From Chamaea fasciata (lineage: Eukaryota > Chordata > Aves > Passeriformes > Sylviidae): a stretch of DNA of 64,000 nucleotides. The notes below the pieces were generated by a model, which was not told the origin of the DNA, searched no databases, and worked only from the letters and a program-made list of their open reading frames with translations. Both the position numbers and the translations under genes were made by a program. Below, one piece after another: positions 24,300 to 36,748 of the stretch (position 1 is the first letter of the stretch; the number at the start of each line of letters is the position of its first letter). Location: NCBI GenBank assembly GCA_029207755.1, contig JARCOQ010000016.1, forward strand, positions 2,857,001-2,921,000, given 5' to 3'.

Positions 24300-25690
24300 G
24301 AAATGGAGTTTTTTTGTCTAGGTGCAGCTCTGCTGCTGTGGCCCCCGTGAGCAGCCATGACCCAGGGGAGGACGCAGGGAAGTCCCTGAAGGGAGCACTG
24401 TGTTCTCAGTAACCCTGCATGGTGGAAGGGACAGATACCCCATAACTTAAGCAAGAGATTTCCCACACAGGATCTGTATTTCCCTACAGATGCTGCAGGA
24501 AGAGCACCTGCTCTGTGCTGTGCACACCCCCCTCCCAGCCCCAGGACAAGGACACTGCTCCATCTCTGCTCTGCTGCTCTCACCCACAATGGCTCAATAG
24601 CTTTGTGCTGCTTCTAGTACCAGTATCTGAGTCAAAAATATCACATTGGTACAACAGCCATGAAGTGCCAGAGCTGGGCCATGTCAGCCATTTATTGACT
24701 GGAGCCAGTCCCTAAATCTGTTTTGCAGTTGCTGTCTGCATAAATAATGAATAAAGCAATAAATCTGGCGGGGTTACCAAACTCCCGTTCAGCTTCTCTT
24801 GAACCAGTTGAATTCTGCTGCGATTCCTCTGCCTGCCCAAGCCCCAGGGAGACACTTCCTGGAGCAGGGAGGAGAGGGGGCTTGATTTCTGTGCCCTGCC
24901 GTGGAGCATCCAAAACCAATTCCCTTTCGGCTGCAATCCTGCTTTCTCTCATTTTTATTGAGGCAGGGAGCAAGACTGAGACTCTTTTGAACTACAGTGT
25001 CTTACCCTCTTCCAGGCACAGGTCACTGATTGCAAGACAGAAATATCAGACACTCAGGTTTTCTTTATAATGAAAATCTATGTTGCCAATTTTTTTTCGT
25101 CCGAGGCGATGCCACCAGAAGTCGCTTGCTGTTGTCCTCTCAGAGAGAACCACTTCTGCCTCCCTGTGCAGCAGGAGGATCACACTGGTTTGGTGGTGTG
25201 GGGAGATGCCACCACCTGCCAAGAGGCAGGACCAAGTGCCAGGCAGGGCCAGTGGCCACAGGAGGCTGCTGGGTGAGCACAGCCTTGGAGGAGCCTTTGG
25301 CAGCAATGTCAGGGACAGCCTGGCAGGTGCAAAGCAATGAAGAGTTGGACTTGGTAGATCTAACATGCAAACAGCCTCCAGATAAATAACAGAAAAAAAA
25401 AAAAAACTGTCTAAATGTAAAGCCAGGTTTATATCTGGAAAAAATATCTCTCCCAGTTTCAATTAATCGCTGCTTCTTGATTGCATGAACTGCCAAAGCT
25501 TCGTGTTTCTATAGCAGCTTTCTCCAGCAGAATGACCTCTTTCTGTGACATGGATTTTACCATTTTCTACAGTCATTATGTCTTTTCTGGATCTCATCGT
25601 GCTTGTGGCATATTACATGAATTTCTGCTTGCCCTAACTGACTTACTTGTTAATAGATCCTCTCTCTTTGGCATATTTCTTGCCATTTCT
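24300..25690. other. Unique non-coding DNA
   Basis: No gene, RNA gene or repeat family recognised. An open frame of 138 codons on the minus strand (25,046-25,462) contains homopolymer-encoded phenylalanines and looks like chance. Confidence 0.5.
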
Positions 25691-25762
25691 TGTGATTTTA
25701 GTGCTATGTAGGATAATTTCTTTCATTTGAAAGGAATTATCCTACATAGCACTGAAATCACA
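25691..25762 (+). repeat. 72-bp near-perfect palindrome (35-bp arms), candidate RNA hairpin
   Basis: Bases 25691-25725 are the reverse complement of 25728-25762 at 33 of 35 positions, with only TT between the arms. The two exceptions (25699/25754 and 25719/25734) are both T opposite G, so in a plus-strand RNA every position would pair, two of them as G-U wobbles. On the minus strand the same positions would be A-C mismatches. The arms hold the motif GTGCTATGTAGGATAATT. No extra pairing extends beyond the ends and no clear target-site duplication flanks it. It could be a short foldback transposon remnant, a template-switch product, or a precursor of small RNAs. I do not recognise it as a known microRNA. 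Confidence 0.95.
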
Positions 25763-28206
25763 GTTACACTAATGATCAGCTCTGTAGTGTGATTTTTCTT
25801 GTTTTAATCATCAGGAAGAAAAACCAGCATGTTCAACATGGTATTCAGTTACCTTTTCAGTCATGCTTTTCTGTTTCAAAATAATTTCTATTCTTTTACC
25901 ACTGGCTCTCCCAGTTTGCACCTTACACATCATCCTGTCATCTTCATCGTGGCTTTGGGGGTTTTTTTTTTTGTTGTTTTCACCCTAAATTTTGAGCTGG
26001 CAGTCTGGGGGGCATGTTCCTAGAACGTGTGAGACATCAGGGCTTGCCTTTTACTCCTCAACACCAAGATTATTTTTTTGCCATCCAACTTTTCTATGCA
26101 GGAGCGCTTGATATGCAACAGTGCACAGGCTGCCAAGGAGACTCTGACCTGGGACAAATCTCCCATCTGCATTTTGGGTTTGGAGCCATAAACACAACAC
26201 GCTGGGAGCTCAGTCCTGCTCTGTCCTCCAAACAAGCCTCTGTGCTCTCAATGGCAGATGCAATCTGATCCAGCCCACTGCACTTGTTATTAATACAGAG
26301 CTAAGGTGTACTTCATCAATGGATACGAGTCATTGTTCTCTTTAGGAAAATCCAAAACAGTTTTAACCACTACCCAAGGAAATTTGCAGTTCATTTATTC
26401 ACAAAGAATAAAAGCTCCTTTCTCCTTGTTCTTAGAAGGCTTTTTAAACTGCCAAACTCTACTTGGGAGCCGGGTAGAAAAGATTTACACAAAAATCTCA
26501 ATAAAATTCATTTCGACCTATTTACCAGACAGAATCTAGTTGTCAGATATTTTTTGAGACCCCACTTAGGAAAGCAGTAAATACATAACCCAAGTTTTAA
26601 AAAAATAAAATAGAATGCTACTGTTCCCCACACGTCATCCTACTTAAGAGTGCTTTAAATTTAGTTGTGAAATTCTCTAAATCAATTGAGTAAAACTGCA
26701 CAGTCGCTGCATTGTTGCCCAGTGTATGGGCTGGAAGGGAGCCAGCAGAATGCCACTGAAATGTGTTGGCAACAATTGCTCCTGCAGGTCTGCAGGTCTG
26801 AGCTGAAACGTGCCGCAGCTCGAGGTGAGATGTCTGCTTTCCCATGGCCCTGACCAGGTTTGCTTCCCACTGTTTTCCCTGTGCCTGTGCCAGTTTCTCC
26901 CATGACTCTGCACAGGACATAGCTGAGCTTGGAGCAGTTCTGGATTCAGATGTCTGCAAATCTCAGGTGCCTTCAAAGCAGGCAAGGTCAGTCCCTGGTA
27001 GGGAAGGGCCCACCTTACCCACCTAAAATGTGGGTGAGGAAGGGTAGACAGTCTGCGATGTCCTTTCCAAGTGTACTTTTAAGACAAAGCCCCAGAGGAA
27101 TTTTCTCTCAGGCCGGCAGGGCTGGCTTCAAATGAGGGCAAATAGCAGGGACAGGTGGCCAGAATGGCCCTGAGCCAGCTCAGCTGAGCTCTGCTGTACA
27201 AAGCCAGGTCTGTAGGGAAGGAAGAGGCTGCTCCTCCCTTGCCAACTCCCTCTGCCCCCAGCCTTGCACACCCAGAGCTGTCTCACCCTCTGTCCAGGCC
27301 AGCTCTGTGCTGCTCCCCTTGCTCTCTCCCATCTTCTGCTTTAATCAAGCAGACAGCAACAAATTGCAAGCAATCACCAGGAAAACCCTTCAGTCAGTTT
27401 TGGGCAATGCTTTCCATTGTCTCACGCTGTCCTACTCCATAAATTATGTTAAACTGCTTCTTCCAGCTGGTACTAAGGGGGGGTGGATACTGTGCCTATG
27501 AGCCCTGCAACTGCAGCTACATCAGAGGCATATCCATGGAAGACATCAATATCTTTTAAAATAAGTACTTTTTTTTTACTATTGACACTTTCTTTAATGC
27601 TTTTAGTCTCTAGAACTAGCTAACTTCCTTCCTCCCTCCTCCAGCACATATTAGCCTTTCCCTGCCAGGTCTTCAGCTGGAATAAATTTGGCCTCCCAAC
27701 CCTGATTCATTAGATGGTGTGAACGTGTGTGTTCAGTTAAACAGGCCACTCACATGCTTAATGCTTCGAGATGAATTTTGGCTTGCTTGGCTTGAAAGCT
27801 TTGGCTTGTGTACGCCTCCAGTTGCCATTCAAATACGGACATGCCCAAGTCCAGCCTGCTCACCAACATACCTGTGCAACAACACATTCCCCAAAGAAGC
27901 TTTTCCGAGGCAGGAAATGCCCAATTTCCCAGGCACTTGTTCAATTACTGCCTGATACTGTGAAACACAAACATCCCTGAATAACATCATTCCTTCAAAC
28001 ACAGAACAGTGATGTTTGAGTAACTGGAGCATAAATATAGTTCACCTCAGGCAAGAGATAAATTACATTAATAAAGTGTGGTAGTGTTCTTTAATTAGTT
28101 TGATTAGGCATGACAGAAGATGGTATTGTTCAGAAAAGCTTCATTTCCTGAAGTAAGGAATTGTCACTGTAGATCCCAATCTCTGGGGTTTAGGTGTTTT
28201 TTGTGC
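25763..28206. other. Unique non-coding DNA
   Basis: No gene recognised. The part 26,270-26,660 is AT-rich; a C/T-rich stretch lies at 27,230-27,340. The short string AGGTCTGC is duplicated near 26,787. Confidence 0.55.
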
Positions 28207-28221
28207 TTTTTTTTTTTTTTT
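28207..28221. repeat. Run of 15 T
   Basis: A simple homopolymer tract. It could be the reverse-oriented A tail of an unrecognised retroposon, but nothing supports that. Confidence 0.85.
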
Positions 28222-31200
28222 CACAGAGCAAACATTAGCAGAGGCTGATGCTGCTGCAACTGTCATTTGGTATCCACGACCCATTTTCCTCTCATACCTG
28301 GATTCAGTTGTGCCCCTCTCCAAAGGGATCCTACACATCTTCATGCTCTGGGAGGGTTTCCACAGCTGCACTTTTCATCCCAGCAACTTCTTCCAGACTC
28401 CTGGGGAGACAGACAGACTGTAACTGGCAGTCCCTCTTTTACAAGTCCATTTATAAGACACGAACAGAGAAAATTTTAAAAAATAATTTTGTGATTCATC
28501 AAGGTAACTGAAAACCCTCCAAAGACCCTGCCAAGTCACCACGCCAATTCTTGGTAAGACACAAAGTTCAGATACGGCTCCCGTCAGCTCTGCTGTATGT
28601 TATTTATTTATTTACTACATTTACTGTGCCATTAGGTTCAGTAAGACCTGCTGTGATGCTCATTCTTTGCAAATGGAAACTGTCAAGTGTCAGGTCTAGA
28701 GGATCTCTTTAACAGCAGCTTTGTGGTGCCAGACCTGGCTGCAGAAGATTTGCCCAGGCTCTGAGCCCCTTTCTGTTTGAGTCAGGCCCCAGTACCACGC
28801 TCTCCACTCTAACCCTGAATTTCAAAAAACTATGTGCAGGTTCCTAATTCACTCATGTGCATGAATAAATTCCAAACCATATCTTTATGTGGCTGAAAAC
28901 TGCTGTGCAATCTGACCAATCAGGCCTGAAACTTGTTTTCAGAAATCAGTGCAAATTCTCCCTTTGATTTTGCTGTAAGAAGAATCATACTCTTTCTAAA
29001 CACAGCAGCTGATTTTCTATTGACATACAAGAAGGCAAGACTGTGGTTAAAATTTAAAAATGATTAGTGTATGGTTCCAGAACAGCCTGTGTCCCCAGAG
29101 AGGAGAGAGTCTGTCCTGCCAGAATATGGGCACCTTGCTGTCACCAAAGCCTAGTGCTGTACGTCAGCACTGCTAAGGTGGATAAAGTGGTCTTTCTTGC
29201 CCATTGATCACACAAATCCAATTTGTAGCCTTGTTTTCTCTGCATGACAGTTACAGGAGACAGACCTGATTAAATATTTCTGTTCTGATCAAGGAGCTCT
29301 CACAGGCAATCCTGTGACTGCACACCAAATCCCTCCCCAGAGCTCAGCTGCACGCTCTGCCTGATGGGCTGTGCTCAGCTGTGCTTCCTGCAGACCTGCT
29401 CTGACAGCAACGCACACTGAGGCTGGAGCTTTAGGAGCAGCAATGTATTCACATTCACACTCCTGTCCTTGAGATCCAGCAAGGATCGCTTGCAATGGAA
29501 GGACACTCAAGGTTTTCACATCTTTCCTGAGGTACACACAGAGGAGTGTTCACCCACTCCCGAGGCTCTCTGCTCACTGTCCCCCAGTTAAAATGCTGAC
29601 CAAGTGCTCCATTAATGCCCAACCAGCCAGGCGTCAAGGCTCCACGTGCTGTCTGTTTATCAAGCAGCACCAAAGACTGTCGTAACATATGTGATGATAT
29701 TGAACTCTATTTACATTTCTAGCGCAACCTGTTCCCTACAGGAATGCTTCCTTACAGGTCTTTCCATGGCAGGAGAACAACAATGGATGGAACATGTTCC
29801 TTGAAGCCATGCCAATGGTTTGTTGTGCTCGTGACTGCTCTGTAGCAGAGATTGTGGCCCTGATGTTGCTCTCAGTTGAACACTAGAGAATTAACTCCTG
29901 TGAAACCAGTGCAGTTACCCCAGCATTACATCTGAGATCAGAACAGGCCCTAGCAGAGCTGAGTAATTACAGCCAAGTAAAGGATGGCAAAACTCCCCGT
30001 CTCTGCTGCTTTCCCCCCAAAGGCCGTGGTGGAGATCCTTTTGGAGGAGTACAACTCAAAACACTGTTCCCACTGATGCCAGCTGACACCGCTGCCCTTC
30101 TCTGCTCCAGAGCCCGGCAGCTCAAAGGTAACCGGAGCACGGTGGGCTCCCCAGGGTGATCACAGGTGCTGGAGTTTGTTCTTGTTTCTGCCCCCCAACC
30201 TCCCCATGGTGCTTAGCCCACTGCTGAGCTGCCCCCACAAATCTGGCAGTCTGCAGCTCCAATCACTCTTCTCATCCTTCACCTCTTCGTGCAATGCCCC
30301 GACCTCTTTTCATCTCACTGTGGAACATCTCAAGTGCTCCCTGACATGGGTTATTAGATGGATTTGAAAGAAAATTCTCCTGAGAAAATTCACCTTTGAA
30401 AAAGTTCTTATTTTGGAAAATTTTAGAGCTCCCAATGGAAACAGGAGCAGCAGGAGGAAAGCAGATTTCATTTTGCTAGAAGTGTTAAATAAGCTTTGGA
30501 CTCCAAGCTAAGTTACACATTTTCATAACAACACAATCTAAATTATTTCTTTTTATGCAGAAAAGATTGTTTTCCTGCCAAAATACCTCATTTTAATTGG
30601 TTTTTCTAAGATGACACTTTTAGGCACAGAAAAAGCTAACAGCCCTCCAAACTCTATTTTCAAAAAAACCTTTCATTGGATTTATTTTAGGTCATCAATA
30701 CTTATTACTTGTATTGAAAGAATAAGCAATAACAGCACTTTGTGTCTCTCCCTTGCTACCCTTTAATACAATCTGTCCACCAATCCAATTGTTCCATCTT
30801 GAAGTGTTTCCATCCCCAAAATAAAATTGCATTTTACCACTGGGATATTCTCTACCCAAATCCAGAACAGCTTGTCGCTAAGTATTAATCCATAAAAACC
30901 TGAAAACAATGTCTTATTAATTCACAAAAATCAATATTCCAGTGCACTTTTTGGTGCCAGTTCATTACATTTAAGCCTAGATTTATATGCTGCTCAATGG
31001 AAAACTGTCCAAAATGTATCTGTTTACCCATAATGAGACAAACTTACTGCTAAATCTCATTCCACCAAAAACAAGCCTTGTGACAGAACTCTGGTTCAGA
31101 GAAAAAGAAAAAGTGATCTTAGAGTGTGTGTAATCCTGATGCAGTGGCTCTTTTCTTTAACAGAGAATAACACAGGTATCCTTTGGTTTTCTTGCCCTTC

Positions 31201-31637
31201 TGTCTCTGTGGCCAGGATATTTTTTATAAAAGACCCAGCTCTGTACTTGTCCCACTGACAATTAATCATGAAGGCTGCCTGTCAGTTCAAAAACCCTTGA
31301 AAAACACGTGGCATCAGAACAGGCCTAATTCCAACAGTCTGGGTGTCCCACTACATTCCTTGGAATACTGAATCCTATAAAGGCTGCTTTTCCTAAATTA
31401 GTCTAATTTCTTCAGAAATACATGGGGAAAAAGAACAACCAACCAAAAAAAAATTTAAAACAAACTTCTAAAGCCTATAGCTCCTCATGTGGTGTTCATA
31501 CCAGCAATCCAAATGCAACAGCTATTGATACTGATAAGAATTTTCCCCCTGGTTTCAGTATATATACGAGCTGAGATCCTAAAAGCAAATGAAGCTTGAA
31601 ATTCCCAGAAATAGAACTCCACTATTACAAAAAAAAA
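28222..31637. other. Unique non-coding DNA
   Basis: No gene recognised. At 30,010-30,077 a good polypyrimidine/AG acceptor-like string is followed by a short open frame of 17 codons to a stop, probably chance. The part 30,360-31,060 is AT-rich with many TTTT and AATT strings. Confidence 0.5.
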
Positions 31638-31689
31638 TATGTGTACACAGATATGTGTGTATGCATATATATATGTGTGTATATGCATG
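31638..31689. repeat. (ATGTGT/AT)n alternating purine-pyrimidine tract
   Basis: A mixed ATATGTGTGTATGCATATATATATGT-type tract that includes self-complementary ATGCATATA / TATATGCAT arms. Such tracts can adopt cruciform or Z-like structure and are usually variable in length. Confidence 0.85.
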
Positions 31690-32659
31690 ATAAATGGCAT
31701 TTCATTTGCCAATAAGGGGGAAAAAAATCTATATATTTTTATTTATGTATGTAAGTTTTTTCATTACTGACTGCTGAAATCTGATCATTTTTCACACAGT
31801 GACATCAGGCTCTAAGATGTTCCTTCCCTTTCTCTTTAGTTCCCAGAATGGAAGTGGCTCGGGAATCATGAAGGTTAAATACAAAAGACTTGCATTACCA
31901 CTCACAGCAGACATGTGGTTAATTGCTGTCTGCCTTTACTGTTAATTGCTGAACACCAGTGCACTGGCACACCTACCACAGGCTTCTGAAGATAAACAAA
32001 CTCAGCACATGCCCTGATTGTTTGTGTTCTCTTTACAACGCTTTTTCTTCCAAAACAACGTGGGTAAAATTCACAGATCCTGTCCCTTAATGTCCTTTCT
32101 TTTTTGCTCAACACATGGGTTGGTCTGGCTGGTAACTCCTGCGTTCCACCAAGGCAGAGAAGAGCCAGGCCAAACAGAAAGGCTTCAAACAGTTGCAGTA
32201 AATTAATCCATCAGCCCTCCAAGACCAAGATTTCCTCCTCAACCCTTTCCCATACACAAGCTTCTGGATAAGCTGGGTTAATTCTGCTTCCAGTGAAACT
32301 GCTGAGCTGATACACCCTCCACCCTCAGAGTATGACAAGATCATACCAGACACATCCAGCTCTGAAAAAACCCAGAGGATGGAGGAGGGAAAAAACCCTT
32401 AACACTCACCACAGAGTGGTTTGGGGAGATGGAGAAGTTCCACCATTTGATCAACCATTTCTTTCCAGTTTAAGTCCCTTGGAAAGAGGAAATTCTCTGG
32501 TGAGGAAAGGGGTCCTTTTCCTCAACTGTGTTGGTGTCTGCAGCCCTTCCTGGATACCTGGGCCCTTCCCAGCCCAGCCCTGGGTCACCTGAGAGATTTC
32601 TCATTGTTGCCAAGGAAGTAAAAAATGGATTATCTTTTTACTTATCCAAGTGAAAATAG
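31690..32659. other. Unique non-coding DNA, nothing recognised
   Basis: AT-rich at the left end, then mixed composition. No exon, repeat family or strong motif. Confidence 0.55.
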
Positions 32660-32710
32660 GTATGGGTCACCCATACTTACATATCCATACTTATCCATCC
32701 ATGGATGGAT
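32660..32710. repeat. Two adjacent short palindromes
   Basis: A 17-bp odd palindrome GTATGGGTCACCCATAC (32660-32676) is followed 16 bp later by an 18-bp perfect palindrome ATCCATCCATGGATGGAT (32693-32710). Short CTTATCCA repeats surround them. The second contains a four-base periodicity and may have arisen by local slippage and inversion. Confidence 0.85.
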
Positions 32711-35499
32711 TATCCAGGCTCCCAGGACAAGGACCCCCACAGGACATTTGTGCTCTGTGAGACTGAGTCTGGCCAGTGAAGAAGGCAGAAGTCTCCTGTG
32801 GAACCAAAAGCTGACCCTGCAGGGAGTTTCCCTGTTCCCTGCAGCCCCCCAGCCCTCCTGCACACACCTCAGCAGCCCCAGCTCTGACAATGAAAACACA
32901 ATTTGAACCACGAGGTGAGATGCGCCGTCAAAGCATCTCTGACAAAGGGCTGCACAGATTAGAGACAGCGCATTCCTCGGATCAAATCAGTGGATTCAGA
33001 CAGGAAAATAACCCGGGGATTTGCTGGGCTGATTTACCATCTGCCTGGTGTTTCTCTGGAGTTCCCATATTGGGTTCTTGTTTACTTCCACACTGTAAAC
33101 CCTCACAGGCACTTTTTTTTCTCCCTTTCTCATGACACGAACCGAGTTCTGCTAGAAAGTAAGTGCTTCTTTACATTGAATTTAATTCCCTCTCTGTAGA
33201 AACAGACTAGCAAGAACCGTATTTTCCAGTCTATTCTTGGCCATAACTTGTTCCTGACAATCAGGCTAAAAAACCTAGAAGGCAGCAACCTTGCCAAAAA
33301 AATCCAGGTTGGGATGTAATGGAGATAAAATCAGTAACAGAAGTGATTAAGAAAAAGCTACTTTACCAGGAAAGACTGAAAAATTAATCTGTATAACCAG
33401 GCTGAAGAATAATTAAATTAAATCAGCGCCTTTACAGAATATTGAAGCATTAGAGGCAACTCTCCCAAGACATGGAAGTCAAGAGGATTTGGGACCCTGA
33501 ATGGTTCTGAGAAATCAGGTGAGCATGCCAGATGAATTTTTTTTTTTCTCTTCAGGCTTTTGAGGAGAATTTTATTTCAACTTCATGCCACTGAAATCAT
33601 CAGAGTCACTGGAACCTTAAATAGCTCCCTACTTGTTATGGAAAAAAAGCAACAAAATTACAGCTGAAGAAATTAGAGGACGTTTAGAGTGATCCATGGA
33701 AATGTTACTGAATCATGGGATAAAATTGAAAGGAAAATGTCAAAACCTAAGGAGGAAATCCTGTATTTTCAGACTCATGACTTATTGATCATTGGAGTGC
33801 CCAAAAGATGAGTGAGGAAAGCAAGTGAAGAAATCTTTATACCCAACTGAAATTTTGTGTTCATTAATTGCTTTATCACTCAGCAACCATTTCTTGAGAG
33901 ACAGGAAAGGAGACGGGAGGAAGGAGAGGAAAGAATGTAAAGAACCCCAAGCAGCCAATAGTCAAGAGTACTTTTAACAGGTATGGAAAGCCGGGGAGCC
34001 TTCCTCCCTCATGGAAGATATTTGGAGGCCTCACCTCATTTTCCTGTAGGAAAAAGTGGAACACTGGAGGAGGGTGCAGCGACTGATCAAGGGCACCCAG
34101 CAGGCCAACAGCAGAAGCAGCAAGAGGTCCCAAACCTCCAGAGTCCTGCCGTGAGCCTCCTCCCTCCCCTTACCGGCTGTTTCCATTCCTGGTATCCATC
34201 ACTCCTTACAGATGTCATTAAAATCCAAATAAAACACAGCAAATACTTATTATTCATTTCCAGAAGAATACAGGCCTATTTTTCCCATTGATTCCTGGCA
34301 GATTCTTTCCTGAAATTTGCCAGATTTGTACGAAAACAAATACATATAAATTAGCAATATACGACATGACATGAACGAGAACATTCACTCTCTCTAATCA
34401 TTCCCACAAGCATTTTGTCATTTCTTCTGTCAGTTCTGTTGATAGGAAAGGAAACTGCTTTGCAATTTTAATCTCTTTTCCCTGAGCACATTTTGTTCTT
34501 AAAGTTCACTGATATAAAGCGAACGTATTGGAAACGGGGGAGGCTGGTGAGAAATATGGAAGAGGTTTTTTTTGTTTCTCCCTGTACCAGAGTGAACAAA
34601 CATCCACTGGCACATTTTCAGGCATCTCACAACTGCCCCCGTCTCCTCACCTCCTTAAAATATGCAGACATATTCCCTTTGAACCTCCCCGAGAAGGAAA
34701 AGGGTGGGTACTTCCTCTTGATTAATCCAAAAAATTTGAACAAAGCCACCGGCTGACCTTGATGTCAGGCTCAGAACAGCACAACTGTATTTTCACATTT
34801 TCAAAACTAGACCAGATCAAAGGCATCTGCGCATTGCCTGCATCTTCATTTCCTGGCACCAATCAAATGGAGAGCAGGGGCAGAGAAGAAACAAATGGTG
34901 AGCTCAAGAGTTGGTGGTGAGGACCATGGCCACGCCATCCTCCCTGCCCAGCCCTGGGCAAGTTTGTTGCCACATTTGGATTTCAGTTTCTCATGTATTC
35001 TCTTGCACACTACAAAGTAAGCCTGGAGGTCTGCACAGCATATCTAGAAATAATAAACTTGTGATGAGTTTATGACACAACTGATGTAATATGATGTGCT
35101 GTAATATAATATGACTGTTACATTGCACAGAAGGGAACAGGAATGGCTGGGAAAACATAAAATTAGAAAGGATGCCACTATTTGTTTGACGTGGACTGAG
35201 TAAGGTCTCACAAGAAAGGAAGGGGTGAGGAATTGCACCTTGTGCCCCAGAAGTCGGGACAACTCCAAGCAGCTGCAACAGATGTTGAATGGGGCAGCAA
35301 ATGAACAATGAAGCATTGACAGCTTTTGGTTAATTGGGCCCAGAGTCTTGGAGTGGTCTTTCAGAGGTCCATGAGTCTGGGTCCGTGAGAGATGGAGTTA
35401 CCTTTTCAGAAAGGGATATTGCCACGTGACACGTCCAGAACACATTTTATAAACCAGAAAGACAACTAGCTCTTGTGAAAGTAGGTGTTCAGCCATTCC
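32711..35499. other. Unique non-coding DNA
   Basis: No gene recognised. The part 33,220-33,860 is AT-rich and repeat-free. A GAG|GTGAGA donor-like string near 32,912 and a CAG|GTGAGC near 33,520 lack exon support. Confidence 0.55.
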
Positions 35500-35770
35500 C
35501 CAAACCAGAGGCATCTAATAAAAATCTGCTCTCCTATCAGTTTAGATCGCATTTCTTGGCTAGCACCCATTTTCTATGAATATAAATTATGTTTTTGTGC
35601 CTATTGCTTTATCTTTTTCATGCCTCTCAGACCTAGCTATTATCCATCTTGCCAATAGTTATTTATTACTTTGTGATTATGGGCAAAGTAAGTAATGACC
35701 TATTAAATCACAAACCCACACTTATTATCACCAAACCCAAACTCCAATTGCTAGAAACGAATCGCTTAAT
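35500..35770. promoter_or_regulatory. Possible conserved non-coding element
   Basis: This AT-rich, non-repetitive block contains closely packed homeodomain and Hox-like strings: TTATTTATTAC, TGTGATTATGGG and AAGTAATGACC within 35,651-35,700. Dense varied AT-rich motifs with no homopolymers are typical of developmental enhancers. No comparative data were available. Confidence 0.3.
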
Positions 35771-36376
35771 TTCATATGCACTTAAGAGTTTACTTTCTTT
35801 GCAGCCAAGAAAATAGATGGTCGTTGCAAACCTTTTTCCCAGGAAACTGGCAGTTGGAGTAAGTACTCCATAGCTCATGTTTAAACTGTAAAACAGAGGG
35901 ATTGCTCTTGATACATATTCCAGGAACAGACCTATACCCAGGGCAGCAGAAAACAATAGCAAGTATATTTCAGGTTTTATATTACAATGTGCTCTGAGAA
36001 AGTGCTGGCATTCGTCAACATTTTCCCCCCTGGAGCAGCTACAGGTGGATTATGCAGACAGACACGAGGCGGGTGGCACGCACACCCTTCCTCCAACCAT
36101 TTCAAATTCTCCCCCCAAACCAGGCATGAACCCCTGAATGAAGATCAGATCCAGCACATGGGCACATTCTTCCCCTAGAAACAGGAGAAACAGTGAGGCA
36201 AAAGAAAGCACCAACCTCAGCATCACCTTTCCAAGGAGATGCCCCTGTTACAAAGAGAGCCAAGTGTCAGCCTGCATCATCACTTGTGCATTGATGTTTT
36301 TGTGATCCTTGATGAATTATCAGTACTGGCTCTGAAAAGGACACAAAATCATATTGTAGCAGATACAAGCCCTAGC
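35771..36376. other. Unique non-coding DNA, nothing recognised
   Basis: No supported gene or repeat family. Confidence 0.55.
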
Positions 36377-36420
36377 AAAAAAAAAAAAAACAAACCAAAC
36401 CAAACCAACAAAAAAAAATA
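36377..36420. repeat. A-rich simple repeat with CAAAC units
   Basis: A run of 14 A is followed by CAAAC/CCAAA units and a second A run. It has the same character as the tracts at 20.2 and 39.5 kb. Confidence 0.9.
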
Positions 36421-36698
36421 AACCAGCAAGAAAGAAATGTGACAAATATTTAGATCAAGTGTAAACCAACTGTAAGTGTTCTACATGAGAAACTACATTT
36501 AACTAGCAGTCAAATAATTACCCAGGAGATTTAGTTAGCCAGAGGTTAAAAAAATCTTATTTGGAGCGATTTCAAAATCAAGCCCAAATAAAAAAAAATA
36601 ATAAAAAAAAAGCGTAGTTAAATTTGACATGCTTACATGAAAACTTTGGTGATAAGTAACTGCAAGTCTCCTGCCAAGACCTGACTGGCTGCCAAAAG
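36421..36698. other. AT-rich non-coding DNA
   Basis: Many A runs and TAAC/TTAA strings; no gene or repeat family recognised. Confidence 0.5.
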
Positions 36699-36748
36699 GT
36701 TGTGTTTATAAAGGCTGTGTTTATAAAGGTTGTGTTTATAAAGGTTGC
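36699..36748. repeat. 15-bp tandem repeat, 3 copies, each with TTTATAAAG
   Basis: Units GTTGTGTTTATAAAG lie at 36699-36713, 36714-36728 and 36729-36743; the middle one has a single T to C change. A short partial fourth follows. Each copy carries TTTATAAAG, which resembles a TATA box or a posterior Hox/CDX site, so the array triples one possible binding site. The minus strand reads as a 5-residue peptide repeat, with no coding context. Confidence 0.9.

Noticed and set aside
25691..25762. Calling the palindrome a microRNA gene
   Set aside because: The loop is too small, the stem too perfect, and no known microRNA sequence is recognised; expression data would be needed.
30026..30077. Strong acceptor-like string followed by a 17-codon frame to a stop
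   Set aside because: Too short to judge, and no upstream exon or downstream poly(A) signal was found.
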